From Sporobacter sp963663605 (GTDB taxonomy: Bacteria; Bacillota; Clostridia; Oscillospirales; Oscillospiraceae): 64,000 nt of DNA. The translations under genes were made by a program, and so were the position numbers. The notes under the pieces are model-generated. The model ran no database searches. It saw nothing but the letters and a program-made list of their open reading frames with translations, and was not told the DNA's origin. The stretch lies in assembly GCA_963663605.2 (NCBI GenBank), contig CAXXVF010000002.1, positions 2,108,001 through 2,172,000 on the forward strand. The letters run 5' to 3'. Below, in pieces: positions 8,043 to 16,041 of this stretch (position 1 is its first letter; each line of letters opens with the position of its first letter).

Positions 8043-9363
8043 ACTATCTGATCATTTTACATATAAGCGTTTATTCCGTTTTACTCTTTCCCCGGTTATC
8101 ATGATGATATTCACTTCAATTTACTGTGTTGTGGACGGTTTGTTTGTTGCAAATATTGTAGGAAGCAACGCACTAGCCTCCATTAATATTATTATGCCGC
8201 TGGTAATAGTTGTTGGAGCTGTTGGATTTATGCTGGGGACAGGCGGTAGCGCAGAGGTTGCTAAAGCACTCGGCGAGGGTAAAGCAGAAGCTGCTAAAAG
8301 GTATTTTACAACACTTGTTCTCACAATCATTGTAATCGGCATTATATTATCGAGCGTACTAATAATAACGCTGCGACATATGTGCTATCTTCTTGGAGCA
8401 AGTGATCTATTGATTGAAGGGTGTGTGATATACGGCAGAATTCAGTTAATCGGAATCACATTTTTCATGCTACAGACCTCCTTTCAAACATTATTTGTAA
8501 CTGCCGAAAGACCTAAAATCGGGCTAATTCTCACGATCGCTGCAGGCGTTACAAATATGTTCTTGGACTTCCTTTTTATATCCGTATTTCGGATGGGTAT
8601 TGCCGGAGCGGCTTGGGCAACGGTAATAGGCTTTGTCATTGGCGGCGTTATTCCTCTTGCGTATTTTTTCTTGCCAAACCACAGTTTACTGCGCTTCACA
8701 AAGACAAAGCTGTATGCAAAAATGCTACTTCGCAGTTGCATAAATGGCTCGTCTGAAATGATATCAAATCTGTCAACTTCTATTGTTGTCGTACTTTTTA
8801 ATCTTCAAATGATGAAACTTGTCGGCGAAGATGGCGTCGCAGCGATTACAATTATCATGTATGTCAACATGGTTTTTATTGCAATTTTAATCGGATTTTC
8901 CATCGGTACAGCTCCAATTATTGGTTATAATTACGGTGCGGAGAACCATCCCGAACTAAAAAATATGTTCCGGAAAAGCGTCACAGTTGTCACGGTTGTA
9001 TCTGTCGTTATGGTGATCTTTGCTGAACTTATTGCAGAACCGCTGATTGCGATTTTCTTTGGCGAAGAAACAGCACTTGCTCAAATGACGGTAGTGGGCT
9101 TCCGATATTATGCCACTTCATTTTTGTTTTGCGGAATCAACATTTTTGCTTCATCGCTGTTTACCTCTTTGTGCAACGGAAAAGTGTCAGCGATTATATC
9201 ATTTCTGCGTGCACTTGTGTTCCCAGTCCTTATGATTTTGATTCTCTCTGCAATTTGGGGGCTGAATGGCATCTGGGTTTCTGTTACGGCAGCAGAACTA
9301 TGTGCTGCGTTTATATCCATATTCTTTATCATTCGTCAGAAAAAGAAATATCAGTACGCTTAA
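8032..9363 (+). CDS. MATE-family multidrug efflux transporter
   Basis: A 443-residue cation-coupled drug exporter with 12 predicted membrane helices in two homologous halves. N-terminal features such as TSIYCVVDGLFVANIVG and the small-residue run MLGTGGSAEVAKALGEG are typical of the family. I take the ATG at 8032 because AAAAAGGA lies ten bases upstream; this overlaps the MarR stop by 11 bases and implies coupled translation. A start 21 bases earlier is possible. Regulation is probably through the MarR protein encoded just before it. It may give resistance to cationic or aromatic compounds, but the substrate is unknown. Confidence 0.9.
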   Translation: MKIKLSDHFTYKRLFRFTLSPVIMMIFTSIYCVVDGLFVANIVGSNALASINIIMPLVIVVGAVGFMLGTGGSAEVAKALGEGKAEAAKRYFTTLVLTIIVIGIILSSVLIITLRHMCYLLGASDLLIEGCVIYGRIQLIGITFFMLQTSFQTLFVTAERPKIGLILTIAAGVTNMFLDFLFISVFRMGIAGAAWATVIGFVIGGVIPLAYFFLPNHSLLRFTKTKLYAKMLLRSCINGSSEMISNLSTSIVVVLFNLQMMKLVGEDGVAAITIIMYVNMVFIAILIGFSIGTAPIIGYNYGAENHPELKNMFRKSVTVVTVVSVVMVIFAELIAEPLIAIFFGEETALAQMTVVGFRYYATSFLFCGINIFASSLFTSLCNGKVSAIISFLRALVFPVLMILILSAIWGLNGIWVSVTAAELCAAFISIFFIIRQKKKYQYA

Positions 9364-9440
9364 CTCGTACTTGCTTACGCGAGAACAAAATGAGCATACC
9401 TCCCAAATACACCTCTTGATAATCACCAAGTATAATTTTG

Positions 9441-9779
9441 CTATAGGCCCAAGATGCCCCAAATATATAGTGGTGCCGTCAGCGTAAACACAAGGCAGGC
9501 AAACAAGATCGCCGGCGCCGTCCACTCGAACTGACCTTGCTTGCGGTAATCGAAATACGCCGTGCCTATTTTTGCGAAGAAAAATACGGCAAGAATAAGG
9601 TCTATTGCGGGGAATACCACGTTGTTCACTACGGTCTTGATCTGTATGGAAGCGTCGCTCCATGTGCCCTCGATAGCGCCGGCAACGTCGCCTGTTCCGG
9701 CCGCGAGCGCGTTTGTTCCGAGCAGCACGGTTACAATCAGCGCCATGCTTAAAAAGATGAAAAGTTTTTTATTGCTCAT
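9441..9779 (-). CDS. VirB2-like small T4SS protein (DUF3852-like)
   Basis: A 112-residue exported or membrane protein. It has an N-terminal signal sequence with a likely cleavage after NALAAG (about residue 27), a central hydrophobic segment (NNVVFPAIDLILAVFFFAKIG) and a second one near the C-terminus. This size and two-helix topology match VirB2/TrbC-type pilin components and the DUF3852 proteins of Clostridia ICEs. It probably belongs to the same transcript as the VirB6-like gene in related elements, but here a 2-kb MarR-MATE insertion on the opposite strand lies between the two, so readthrough transcription of the downstream T4SS genes may be affected. Confidence 0.7.
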   Translation of the reverse strand: MSNKKLFIFLSMALIVTVLLGTNALAAGTGDVAGAIEGTWSDASIQIKTVVNNVVFPAIDLILAVFFFAKIGTAYFDYRKQGQFEWTAPAILFACLVFTLTAPLYIWGILGL

Positions 9780-9803
9780 ATAAGCCGCCTTTCGTTAATA
9801 CTT

Positions 9804-9832
9804 CGAGGCCGCGGAGAAAATCCGCGGCCTCG
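9804..9832. other. Strong GC hairpin between two ICE genes
   Basis: CGAGGCCGCGGA and TCCGCGGCCTCG form a perfect 12-bp stem with a 5-base loop. It lies after the SpoVG-like gene and before the VirB2-like gene. There is no clear T-run on either strand, so it may be an RNA-processing or stability element rather than a simple terminator. Confidence 0.6.
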
Positions 9833-9854
9833 ATTGATAATTATTGCCGGCGCG

Positions 9855-10262
9855 CTACATCCCGCTCATTGCCGGCTGCCCCTGCTCCTGCTGAGGGCTT
9901 TGGCTTGGAGCCGCCTGCTGCTCGCCCGTTTTCTGAAGCTGCGAAAGCTCCTGCCGGTAAGCGTCGATAACCGCCTTATCAAATTCGGCTCTGGCCTCCT
10001 TGGCGCAGGGGAAGCAGATGTCTTTATAGCCGTCCTTGACCTTGACGCTGGGCATGGACACAAACAGTCCGTTCGTACCCTCCATGACGCGGAGGCCGCG
10101 CATGGCGAAGGCACCATTGATGTTCACATTGGCCGTCGCCCTTTGTGTGCCGGAGGCCTTGAGATCATATATCCGCACATCGTACTTTACGGGATAGCCG
10201 TTTGCCTGCGTCCGTTCTTCCAAGGACTTGGGAACCACGGCGGGTTTTATGCTTTTGCTCAT
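9855..10262 (-). CDS. SpoVG-family protein
   Basis: A 135-residue protein with a SpoVG domain at about residues 26-105, recognisable by YDVRIYDLKASGTQRA, GLRVMEGTNGLFVSMPS and a final helix ending VIDAYRQEL. SpoVG proteins bind RNA and DNA and act as global regulators in Firmicutes. Chromosomal SpoVG has about 95 residues; this copy has an N-terminal extension and a glutamine/proline-rich tail (QQAAPSQSPQQEQGQP). It sits in the ICE between the VirB2-like and DUF3849 genes, so it probably regulates transfer genes or modulates host regulation. The ICE role is inference. Confidence 0.85.
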   Translation of the reverse strand: MSKSIKPAVVPKSLEERTQANGYPVKYDVRIYDLKASGTQRATANVNINGAFAMRGLRVMEGTNGLFVSMPSVKVKDGYKDICFPCAKEARAEFDKAVIDAYRQELSQLQKTGEQQAAPSQSPQQEQGQPAMSGM

Positions 10263-10289
10263 GTTTTGTCATTCCTTTCTTCGTCGTTA

Positions 10290-11018
10290 TTACATTTCCA
10301 TTCCGTTCATTTGCTGCGCGTCGTTTTGCTGGGCGGTTAGCTGCTCCAGATTTTCCCGCGCCCACTCGGGCAAATGCTCGTTTTTGAGTATGCCGACGAA
10401 ATCGCTTCGATTCCACCGGGTTTTTTCGCCGTCCGAAAGGCAGGTCGCAAATACCGCTCTGCCGGAGCTGTCCGGATTACAGCCGAAGCCGCCCGTCGCC
10501 AGCCACAGCTGATTCTCACCGCTCCAGGCGCTCTCCTTTAGAATATTCGGAGATATAACAAGCACCTTTCCCTCGTAGTCCCGCTCCATGGAATCCGCCT
10601 CGCACTGCCTGTGCTCAAACAGATTCAGAGCCTCATACTCTCTCCGGGCCTGATTAATAAAGCAGTCGAGGACGGCGGGGTGCGAGCCGACGACGATGGA
10701 GTGGTTATGCTCCTTATCGGGCGGGATATAAGTGCCTTTCGCCCATACCTTGTTGGCGTCGCTGAACCTACCGTCCCAATCGAGACACTGAACCGTGTTG
10801 GCAAGAACGTAGTTAACGCGCTTGAAGCCGTATTCCTCAAGGACGCTTTTGGCACAGTCGGCGTTAAGGTGCATACCGTCGAAGTTATTGCGAATCGCTT
10901 CCTCTATGGCTTCCTTGCAGGCCTTATTCAGCCTGTAGCTCTCGCGCCACTCATTAATCTCGCCCAGCCGCCGCGCCTCGTCAGCCGAGTAAGGATAAAG
11001 GTATGCTTCATTCGTCAT
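10290..11018 (-). CDS. DUF3849-domain protein
   Basis: A 242-residue soluble protein. The N-terminal 120 residues (MTNEAYLYPYSADEARRLGE, then NFDGMHLNADCAKSVLEEYG and RVNYVLANTVQ) match the DUF3849 family as I know it, which occurs on mobile elements, often beside antirestriction proteins. The C-terminal half includes VWAKGTYIPPD and a glutamine-rich end and is not recognised. I place the start at 11018 since GGAGGAAAC precedes it; the longer frame is unlikely. It overlaps the AbrB-like gene by 11 bases. No activity is established for the domain. Confidence 0.72.
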   Translation of the reverse strand: MTNEAYLYPYSADEARRLGEINEWRESYRLNKACKEAIEEAIRNNFDGMHLNADCAKSVLEEYGFKRVNYVLANTVQCLDWDGRFSDANKVWAKGTYIPPDKEHNHSIVVGSHPAVLDCFINQARREYEALNLFEHRQCEADSMERDYEGKVLVISPNILKESAWSGENQLWLATGGFGCNPDSSGRAVFATCLSDGEKTRWNRSDFVGILKNEHLPEWARENLEQLTAQQNDAQQMNGMEM

Positions 11019-11553
11019 CGCCCGTTTCCTCCAGCATGATTTGCTCGTCCAGCGCGGCGATGCACACGCCGCTTTCAATGAGCGCGGTCAATACCTGCGG
11101 CGGGAAATCGGTCACGTCGAACTGCCTCTCGGACTCAATCACCACGATTTCGCCGTTACCGCCTGTGAAGGCCTCCAGCTTCGCGTCCTTCGGGATGCCC
11201 GCTTCTTCCAATAGATAATCGGGAAGCGTAATGCCGCCGCCTTCCAGAATGTCCCGGCACAGCTCGCAGTTTTTAACGCATTCCGCGCGGTCAAGCTCGC
11301 AGCCTTCGCCGCAGTTGTCGCAGAGGCCGGCTGTCCTTCCAAGCGCTGTGGTCAGCTCTACCGCCAGGTCGAGAAGGGAGGATATAAGGCGCACCTGTTC
11401 TTTAACCGTCGGCTTCTGCCTGCTCAGCACGATTACGCCGTCCCTGGCTTGAAGGGCAAGCACCTCACTTTGATCGAAGCCGCAAATATCAAAAATATCG
11501 CTCGGGATGCGTGTCACCTGACGCTTCATTGACTCTTTCTGATTATTCTCCAC
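11008..11553 (-). CDS. Tandem AbrB-like protein with a cysteine cluster
   Basis: A 181-residue protein with two AbrB/MazE-like swapped-hairpin segments: MKRQVTRIPSDIFDICGF through GVIVLSRQ near the N-terminus, and GITLPDYLLEEAGIPKDAKLEAFTG through EIVVIES in the middle. Between them lies a cysteine-rich loop (CDNCGEGCELDRAECVKNCELC) with six cysteines, arranged like a zinc or iron site. AbrB domains normally bind DNA as dimers; two copies in one chain could act as a pseudo-dimer. The ATG is preceded by AGGAGGAATAATTTGTGG. It is packed between the Dam-type methylase and DUF3849 genes. The regulatory role is inference. Confidence 0.7.
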   Translation of the reverse strand: MENNQKESMKRQVTRIPSDIFDICGFDQSEVLALQARDGVIVLSRQKPTVKEQVRLISSLLDLAVELTTALGRTAGLCDNCGEGCELDRAECVKNCELCRDILEGGGITLPDYLLEEAGIPKDAKLEAFTGGNGEIVVIESERQFDVTDFPPQVLTALIESGVCIAALDEQIMLEETGDDE

Positions 11554-11556
11554 AAA

Positions 11557-12450
11557 TTATTCCTCCTGATAATAATTGATGAGCGGCGCCGGCGTTTCGG
11601 CAAGCACAAGCTCGTTGCCGCTGGATATATCGAATAAGCTCATCTGGGCGGGATTACGCCTGCTCCGCTCGCGCATATCGTAATTGGCGATGAGAAGCTC
11701 GGAAAACTGCGCCCCGTTATCGTAGCGCTGCTTGATGTTATTCAAGCGGGTATGCGTTTCCATTTGAATGCCGGGCGCGTCGTAAAGCTCGCGTATAAAG
11801 GCGCAGTCGTTGTACGAAAGCAGAAATTTGCCCTCTATGCGCATCAGAGTATCCCGCAGCCGAAGGTGGTCAGCGGCAGTGAAGCCGTTTTCGCCGATGT
11901 TCATGTAATAGCCCTCCGTTTCAAAATACGGCGGATCAAGATAGAAAAAGCTCATCGGGCGATCGTACTGCCTGATGAGCTTCTCAAAATCCTTATTCTC
12001 AATTACCACTTTAGACAGCCGACTGTGCGCCTGGTCAAAGAGCGGGAAATTCGAGCTCATATCGTGAGGCTGGCTACCGAAGCTGGTCAGCCCCGAAGCG
12101 TAGCTGTAACGGATGAGCTGGTAAAACCACGAGGCCCGTTCCACGGGATCGGCGGGGTAAATGCTGGTTAGCGTTTCCTTTATGCGGCTGAATTCCGAAC
12201 GGGAGTTCAGCGCGTATTTCAATGAGCTTTTGAGCTCCTCAGGATATTCCTTAACGGATCTATACAGGTTGACCAGCAGCTCATTGAAGTCGTTAAAAAC
12301 CTCGAAATCCTTGCCGGGGTTCTTGTAAAAGAGCACCCAGCCCGCCCCGCCAAAGACCTCGATATACCGATCGTATTCAACGGGAAAGAGGGTTACAATC
12401 AGCTCCCGCAGCGCCATTTTCCCGCCAATCCAGGACATAAAGCTATTCAC
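11557..12450 (-). CDS. Dam-type (D12 class) adenine-N6 DNA methyltransferase
   Basis: A 297-residue orphan methyltransferase that uses S-adenosylmethionine to methylate adenine. Motifs are in the alpha-class order: WIGGK (residues 7-11), FGGAG (33-37), NDFN (53-56) and the catalytic DPPY at 172-175. No endonuclease gene is adjacent, so the likely role is protecting the incoming element from host restriction or marking its DNA. The start is GTG at 12450 with GGAGGTGG upstream. The reading frame of a 20-codon small gene overlaps this start by eight bases, so translation may be coupled. The specificity (GATC or other) cannot be read from the sequence. Confidence 0.88.
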   Translation of the reverse strand: MNSFMSWIGGKMALRELIVTLFPVEYDRYIEVFGGAGWVLFYKNPGKDFEVFNDFNELLVNLYRSVKEYPEELKSSLKYALNSRSEFSRIKETLTSIYPADPVERASWFYQLIRYSYASGLTSFGSQPHDMSSNFPLFDQAHSRLSKVVIENKDFEKLIRQYDRPMSFFYLDPPYFETEGYYMNIGENGFTAADHLRLRDTLMRIEGKFLLSYNDCAFIRELYDAPGIQMETHTRLNNIKQRYDNGAQFSELLIANYDMRERSRRNPAQMSLFDISSGNELVLAETPAPLINYYQEE

Positions 12451-12505
12451 TTATCACCACCTCCCCCGGTGGAGGTAGCGTGCTTCGGATATATTCTTTA
12501 ATCAT
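12443..12505 (-). CDS. 20-residue leader peptide overlapping the methylase start
   Basis: A small frame with AGGAGG eight bases before its ATG. It encodes 20 residues, MIKEYIRSTLPPPGEVVISE. The stop overlaps the GTG start of the Dam-type methylase. The methylase ribosome binding site (GGAGG) lies inside this frame, so ribosomes reading the peptide would sit on it. Three consecutive prolines could slow translation. Whether it is a real regulatory peptide or a chance frame is open. Confidence 0.45.
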   Translation of the reverse strand: MIKEYIRSTLPPPGEVVISE

Positions 12506-12529
12506 GGAAGACCTCCTGTTACGGACGTT

Positions 12530-12582
12530 TTCCCGAAAAAAGAAAACCAGGGCCGCTTATCCCTTTCGGAAAAACGGCCCTG
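12530..12582 (-). terminator. Terminator of the Tad/surface-protein operon
   Basis: CAGGGCCG (12548-12555) pairs with CGGCCCTG (12575-12582); on the minus strand the stem is followed by GTTTTCTTTTTT. It ends transcription after the secreted repeat protein gene at 12638. Confidence 0.8.
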
Positions 12583-12637
12583 TCTATTATGGTTTTTAAA
12601 AATGGCGGTAGGTTTCCCCGCCGCCGCTGCTTATTAA

Positions 12638-14113
12638 TTACGAATCGCCCGTGGCGTCATCCTGATACATACTGCCGTCTATGGTCACGGCAGCGGTTCT
12701 CGTCTGGGTGAGGTATACGTTTGAGCCAGTCAGTGCTGTCGCCTGCGGGTCAAGCGCTCTGACGGTGAAGGTAATGGTGTATGTGCCGTCCGGCGTTTCG
12801 ACAGGAATGTAGATTTTTCTCGCTCCTGTCACACTATCTGAATTGACGGGGAACTGCCATGTGCCGCCGGCATTTTGGAGTGATACGGTTTTTGCGCCGG
12901 TGAAATTATAGCTTGCCGTTACCGTAACGTCCTCAACATGTTCCGCAGTCACGGGAAGGTTGACTGTTATGCCGTATCCGCTCCTGGTCGCGTTGCCGGA
13001 TTTCAGGGTGCCGGAGCCGCTGTCTCCGAGCGTGGGTGTTCCGGCGCTCAGAGACGCGGAGGAGGCAAACTCGGCGCTTATGGTGTGCGCTGAGGTTATG
13101 TTACTGAAGGTGTAGCTTGATAACGCTCCGACAGACGCGCCGTCCACTTTAACATCCGCAAGCCTGTACCCGCTGTCCGGTGTGATGGCGAAGGCTTTGC
13201 TTCCGCCCTTGGCGACGCTTTGACTACCGGAGGGAGATATGCTGCCGCCAGTTCCCGCGCTTGCTGAAATTGTGTAGGTTGGGGTAATGTCAACGGTGAA
13301 ATAACCGCCGCTGGAGTCGCCGCCGGACGAGCCGTCGCCATAATAATAGCCGCCGTCCTCGGCGGCGCTTGAATCGCCCGAATAGTTATATGTTGCGCGT
13401 ACTGCCTGGGCATCATCGTGAGCGGCGGACATGGCCGTCTTCGCGGCTTCCGCCGCCGCCGTGTCACCGCTGGCGATGGACTCATTATACATCCGCTGAG
13501 CCGCGTCGTATTCTGCCTTTGCTGCTTCTAAGTCAGCTTGAAGCGCAGAAGCCTGGGCATCGGTTAGCCCCAACAGCTGCTTGGCGACAGCTACCTCGTT
13601 TTCCGCCGAGGTCGTGGCGTTTGTATCGCCGTATTTACCGGACTCTGTAACGGCTGATGCGGCATTATTGTAAGAGCTCGCGAGCCCCTCGTTTGTGCCG
13701 CCGCTTGCCATGTACGCGTTAATGGACGAGTCCGTGTAGGAGGTCGACGAGACGGCAGAAGTGTTGCCGCTGGAGCTTGTTGTACTGTATGTCGCTGTAT
13801 TGGTCTTGCCGTTTGAGGTACCTGACGACGTAGTGGTGCCGGAGGAGTTGGATATCGTCCAGGTTCCGGCGGAGGAGTCGTAGCTTGCCGAGCCGGAAGA
13901 ACCCGCGAGCTGGCTTGCCAAGGAGTTGTTCGCCTGATGAAGCGAATTCATGGTCGCGGTGTCGCCCGCGTTATACGCCACCCACCACGCGGAGCTGTTC
14001 GCCGCCATTTGATTTTGTATCGAGCTGCTTGAGGCGGCAAAGGCCGAAAAAGAAAGCACGGAGATCATCAGGATCACCGTGCAGAGAAACGCTATTGATT
14101 TTCGCTTTTTCAT
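12638..14113 (-). CDS. Secreted Ser/Thr/Gly-rich surface protein with a bacterial-repeat (InlB B-like) domain
   Basis: A 491-residue exported protein with a clear signal peptide (MKKRKSIAFLCTVILM, cleavage near SAFAA at about residue 27). Residues 30-160 are extremely rich in serine, threonine and asparagine. About residues 155-235 form a helical, alanine-rich coiled-coil-like segment. Near residue 280 a domain reading TISASAGTGGSISPSG through YRLADVKVDGASVG matches the flexible bacterial-repeat family related to InlB B-repeats. The rest is beta-rich. No LPXTG or SLH anchor is visible. It is the last gene of the Tad operon in the ICE, so it may be a pilus-associated adhesin, but this is inference. 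Confidence 0.7.
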   Translation of the reverse strand: MKKRKSIAFLCTVILMISVLSFSAFAASSSSIQNQMAANSSAWWVAYNAGDTATMNSLHQANNSLASQLAGSSGSASYDSSAGTWTISNSSGTTTSSGTSNGKTNTATYSTTSSSGNTSAVSSTSYTDSSINAYMASGGTNEGLASSYNNAASAVTESGKYGDTNATTSAENEVAVAKQLLGLTDAQASALQADLEAAKAEYDAAQRMYNESIASGDTAAAEAAKTAMSAAHDDAQAVRATYNYSGDSSAAEDGGYYYGDGSSGGDSSGGYFTVDITPTYTISASAGTGGSISPSGSQSVAKGGSKAFAITPDSGYRLADVKVDGASVGALSSYTFSNITSAHTISAEFASSASLSAGTPTLGDSGSGTLKSGNATRSGYGITVNLPVTAEHVEDVTVTASYNFTGAKTVSLQNAGGTWQFPVNSDSVTGARKIYIPVETPDGTYTITFTVRALDPQATALTGSNVYLTQTRTAAVTIDGSMYQDDATGDS

Positions 14114-14132
14114 TTAGTACCTACCTCCATAA

Positions 14133-15173
14133 TCATTTATACTGGCTGCCAAGGGGCACGATGGTCTTTATGTTGACGTAGTAATCCGCCTGAGCGTTCA
14201 TATGGATATCTACGGCGATATATACGGTTTCGCCTTTGAGAATTTGCGTAAATCCGTACTTATTTGCCGTTGCCATTTCTTCACCGGTCAGTTCGGTGGG
14301 GGTGATATAGCACGTCATAGCTACAATACCGCGCACTGTCGTTGTAATGCCGCTGTAGTTGTCCTCCTGATAGATGCAGGAGGTGTCCGTGATAAACTTG
14401 AAGCTGATATTATCTGAGACATAGGCAACCTCGGCTTTCGCTTCCCGTACCAGCAGATCGAAGAATTCATCAGTCGTGCTGTCGTTCAGCACAATGTCAA
14501 GGCTGGCAAAGGGATATTTAGCCGCTCTTGAAGAGAAGCTGTATAGATGCTCTCTGGCATTGGCGTAACCGAACTCGCCATTGAAGCTCTCACGGTCGGC
14601 ACCGTAGAAATATTCCAACTCCTCGGTGCTTTTGTTCTCCTTTGCCGTTTCATAAGAGACGGCGGCCTTGCTCTGCGTATAGTCGTATGCTCTTAATGTC
14701 GCAATCTGCTCCGCCGTCAGGACATCGGAATATATTCCGACAACCCTGTAGACGTCCGAGTAGTCCACATACGCGCCGAGGGCTTCGGCGACAAACCTGA
14801 TCGGCACGTAGGTGCGGCTCTCGCGTATGATCGCCGCCGTGTCCATAGTCACGGTCGTTGTCTCACCGTTTTGAGTAACCTTGAGGTCGGCGTCGCCTAT
14901 GCTGATTGCAACGGATATGCCGTCTTTCTCTATCGTCGCCGTCTTAGCCTCGTTATTCCAGCTTACGTCCGCGCCGAGCTGCTCGGTGGCGAAGCGGACG
15001 GGTATCATTGTCCGGTTATTCGAGTCGACAAACGGCTGCGCGTCAGGAAATTCCACAATATAGCCGTTGACACGCACGCTGAGCTCAGTGCTTTCTGCCG
15101 CCGAGGCTCCGGTCACGCAGAACGCGCTGAGCATGAGCGCAAGGGCGATTATCAGTGATATTTTTTTCTTCAT
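14133..15173 (-). CDS. Secreted protein with copper amine oxidase N-domain (stalk) repeats
   Basis: A 346-residue exported protein. The signal peptide (MKKKISLIIALALMLSAF, cleavage near GASAAE) precedes a copper-amine-oxidase-like N-terminal domain at about residues 30-140, recognised by NGYIVEFPDAQPFVDSNNRT, MIPVRFATEQLGADVSW and a second VPIRFVAEALGAYVDY. This domain occurs in many Firmicutes surface proteins and has no oxidase activity on its own. The C-terminal half is not recognised. I place the start at 15173, where GGAGG lies seven bases upstream; upstream codons belong to another reading frame. It sits between the prepilin peptidase and the repeat protein. Confidence 0.75.
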   Translation of the reverse strand: MKKKISLIIALALMLSAFCVTGASAAESTELSVRVNGYIVEFPDAQPFVDSNNRTMIPVRFATEQLGADVSWNNEAKTATIEKDGISVAISIGDADLKVTQNGETTTVTMDTAAIIRESRTYVPIRFVAEALGAYVDYSDVYRVVGIYSDVLTAEQIATLRAYDYTQSKAAVSYETAKENKSTEELEYFYGADRESFNGEFGYANAREHLYSFSSRAAKYPFASLDIVLNDSTTDEFFDLLVREAKAEVAYVSDNISFKFITDTSCIYQEDNYSGITTTVRGIVAMTCYITPTELTGEEMATANKYGFTQILKGETVYIAVDIHMNAQADYYVNIKTIVPLGSQYK

Positions 15174-15193
15174 AATGACCTCCAGTTTTGTTA

Positions 15194-15616
15194 TTAAGCC
15201 GCGAGAAGCGTAAGCGCTTTGACGGCGATGTATGCCGGGGCGATGTAAGTACACAGGGGTATGCCTCGATTTATCGGCTTTCGAGTGATGAGCCCACACC
15301 CCATTGCGCCAGCGAGCGCAAGGAAAAGGATTGCCGCCAGCTCCGGCAGCCCGCACGCGAAGCCAAGACCGCACAGCAGCTTGAAGTCGCCACCAGCGAG
15401 CCTGCTTTTTGAGATTTTTGCCGCCGCCATCAGCAGCACAGCGGGGATTGCCAAACACATTATACCGTATAGCACGGAAAAGCCTATTAAAATTCCGGAA
15501 AAAATCAGAATAATATGAACGAAATCAGGTATCTCACGCCGTGTATAATCGACAACGCCGCCATAAATCAAGGCGGCGGCGCATAGGATTACGGCTATTG
15601 TGTTAACCATCGTCAT
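15194..15616 (-). CDS. Tad-type prepilin peptidase
   Basis: A 140-residue A24-family aspartic peptidase that removes the leader from Flp/Tad pilins at the membrane. It has six hydrophobic segments and no methyltransferase domain, the compact CpaA/TadV form. The two catalytic aspartates are visible: Asp23 in GVVDYTRREIPD and Asp77 in the GGDF motif (residues 75-78). It is followed by the stalk-domain surface protein and overlaps the TadE-like gene by four bases. The presence of a dedicated peptidase means the pilin-like proteins of this operon can be processed without host enzymes. Confidence 0.85.
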   Translation of the reverse strand: MTMVNTIAVILCAAALIYGGVVDYTRREIPDFVHIILIFSGILIGFSVLYGIMCLAIPAVLLMAAAKISKSRLAGGDFKLLCGLGFACGLPELAAILFLALAGAMGCGLITRKPINRGIPLCTYIAPAYIAVKALTLLAA

Positions 15617-16041
15617 GTCACCCTGTAGTTTGTGGCTTTCACCGTAAAGTCAAAGGTCAGGTCGTCGAATCCGTACTGCTTAAACAGCGTGGAGAACGTG
15701 ATAGTACCCGTGACGGTGAGGGAGGGCGGCGATTCTGTTCCTTCGATTGAGGTGATTGTTGCGGCATACCCGTCCGGCATGTCGCTGGCGATGAAGCCAC
15801 GGAAGTCGTCCATAGCCCCTTTCATGTCCAGCCGCAGGATATTGTCCGCCCGGTATTCGTCCTGTATGTTTGCTTCAACGGCACTGTTGCAGCTTCTCTG
15901 CAAGATGGTTTCCGCCGCGTAGTAGCGCTCGAACGCCGCCCCGGTCTCCATGACCAGAAAGGCTGCGACAAGCAGGAAAAATACCAGCCCGATAAAGATT
16001 ACGGACAGGCCTCCCGACCTGTCTATCAGCAGTTTTTTCAT
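15613..16041 (-). CDS. TadE/F-like pseudopilin protein (second)
   Basis: A 142-residue membrane-anchored pilus component. A single hydrophobic helix (about residues 12-31, GLSVIFIGLVFFLLVAAFLVM) follows a short basic N-terminus MKKLLIDRSGG, the type seen in TadE/TadF/TadG minor pilins; the glycine before SVIFIG could be a prepilin cleavage site. The periplasmic-type domain contains two cysteine-poor beta-rich segments, one ending FKQYGFDDLTFDFTVKA. Four-base overlaps at both ends couple it to the prepilin peptidase and to the other TadE-like gene. Confidence 0.7.
   Translation of the reverse strand: MKKLLIDRSGGLSVIFIGLVFFLLVAAFLVMETGAAFERYYAAETILQRSCNSAVEANIQDEYRADNILRLDMKGAMDDFRGFIASDMPDGYAATITSIEGTESPPSLTVTGTITFSTLFKQYGFDDLTFDFTVKATNYRVT

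Noticed and set aside
7347..9440. Insertion sequence carrying the MarR-MATE pair
   Set aside because: No transposase and no terminal inverted repeats were visible at either boundary.
15174..15458. N-terminal extension of the stalk-domain protein
   Set aside because: The extra codons overlap the prepilin peptidase gene in another frame; the signal peptide and GGAGG site define the start at 15173.
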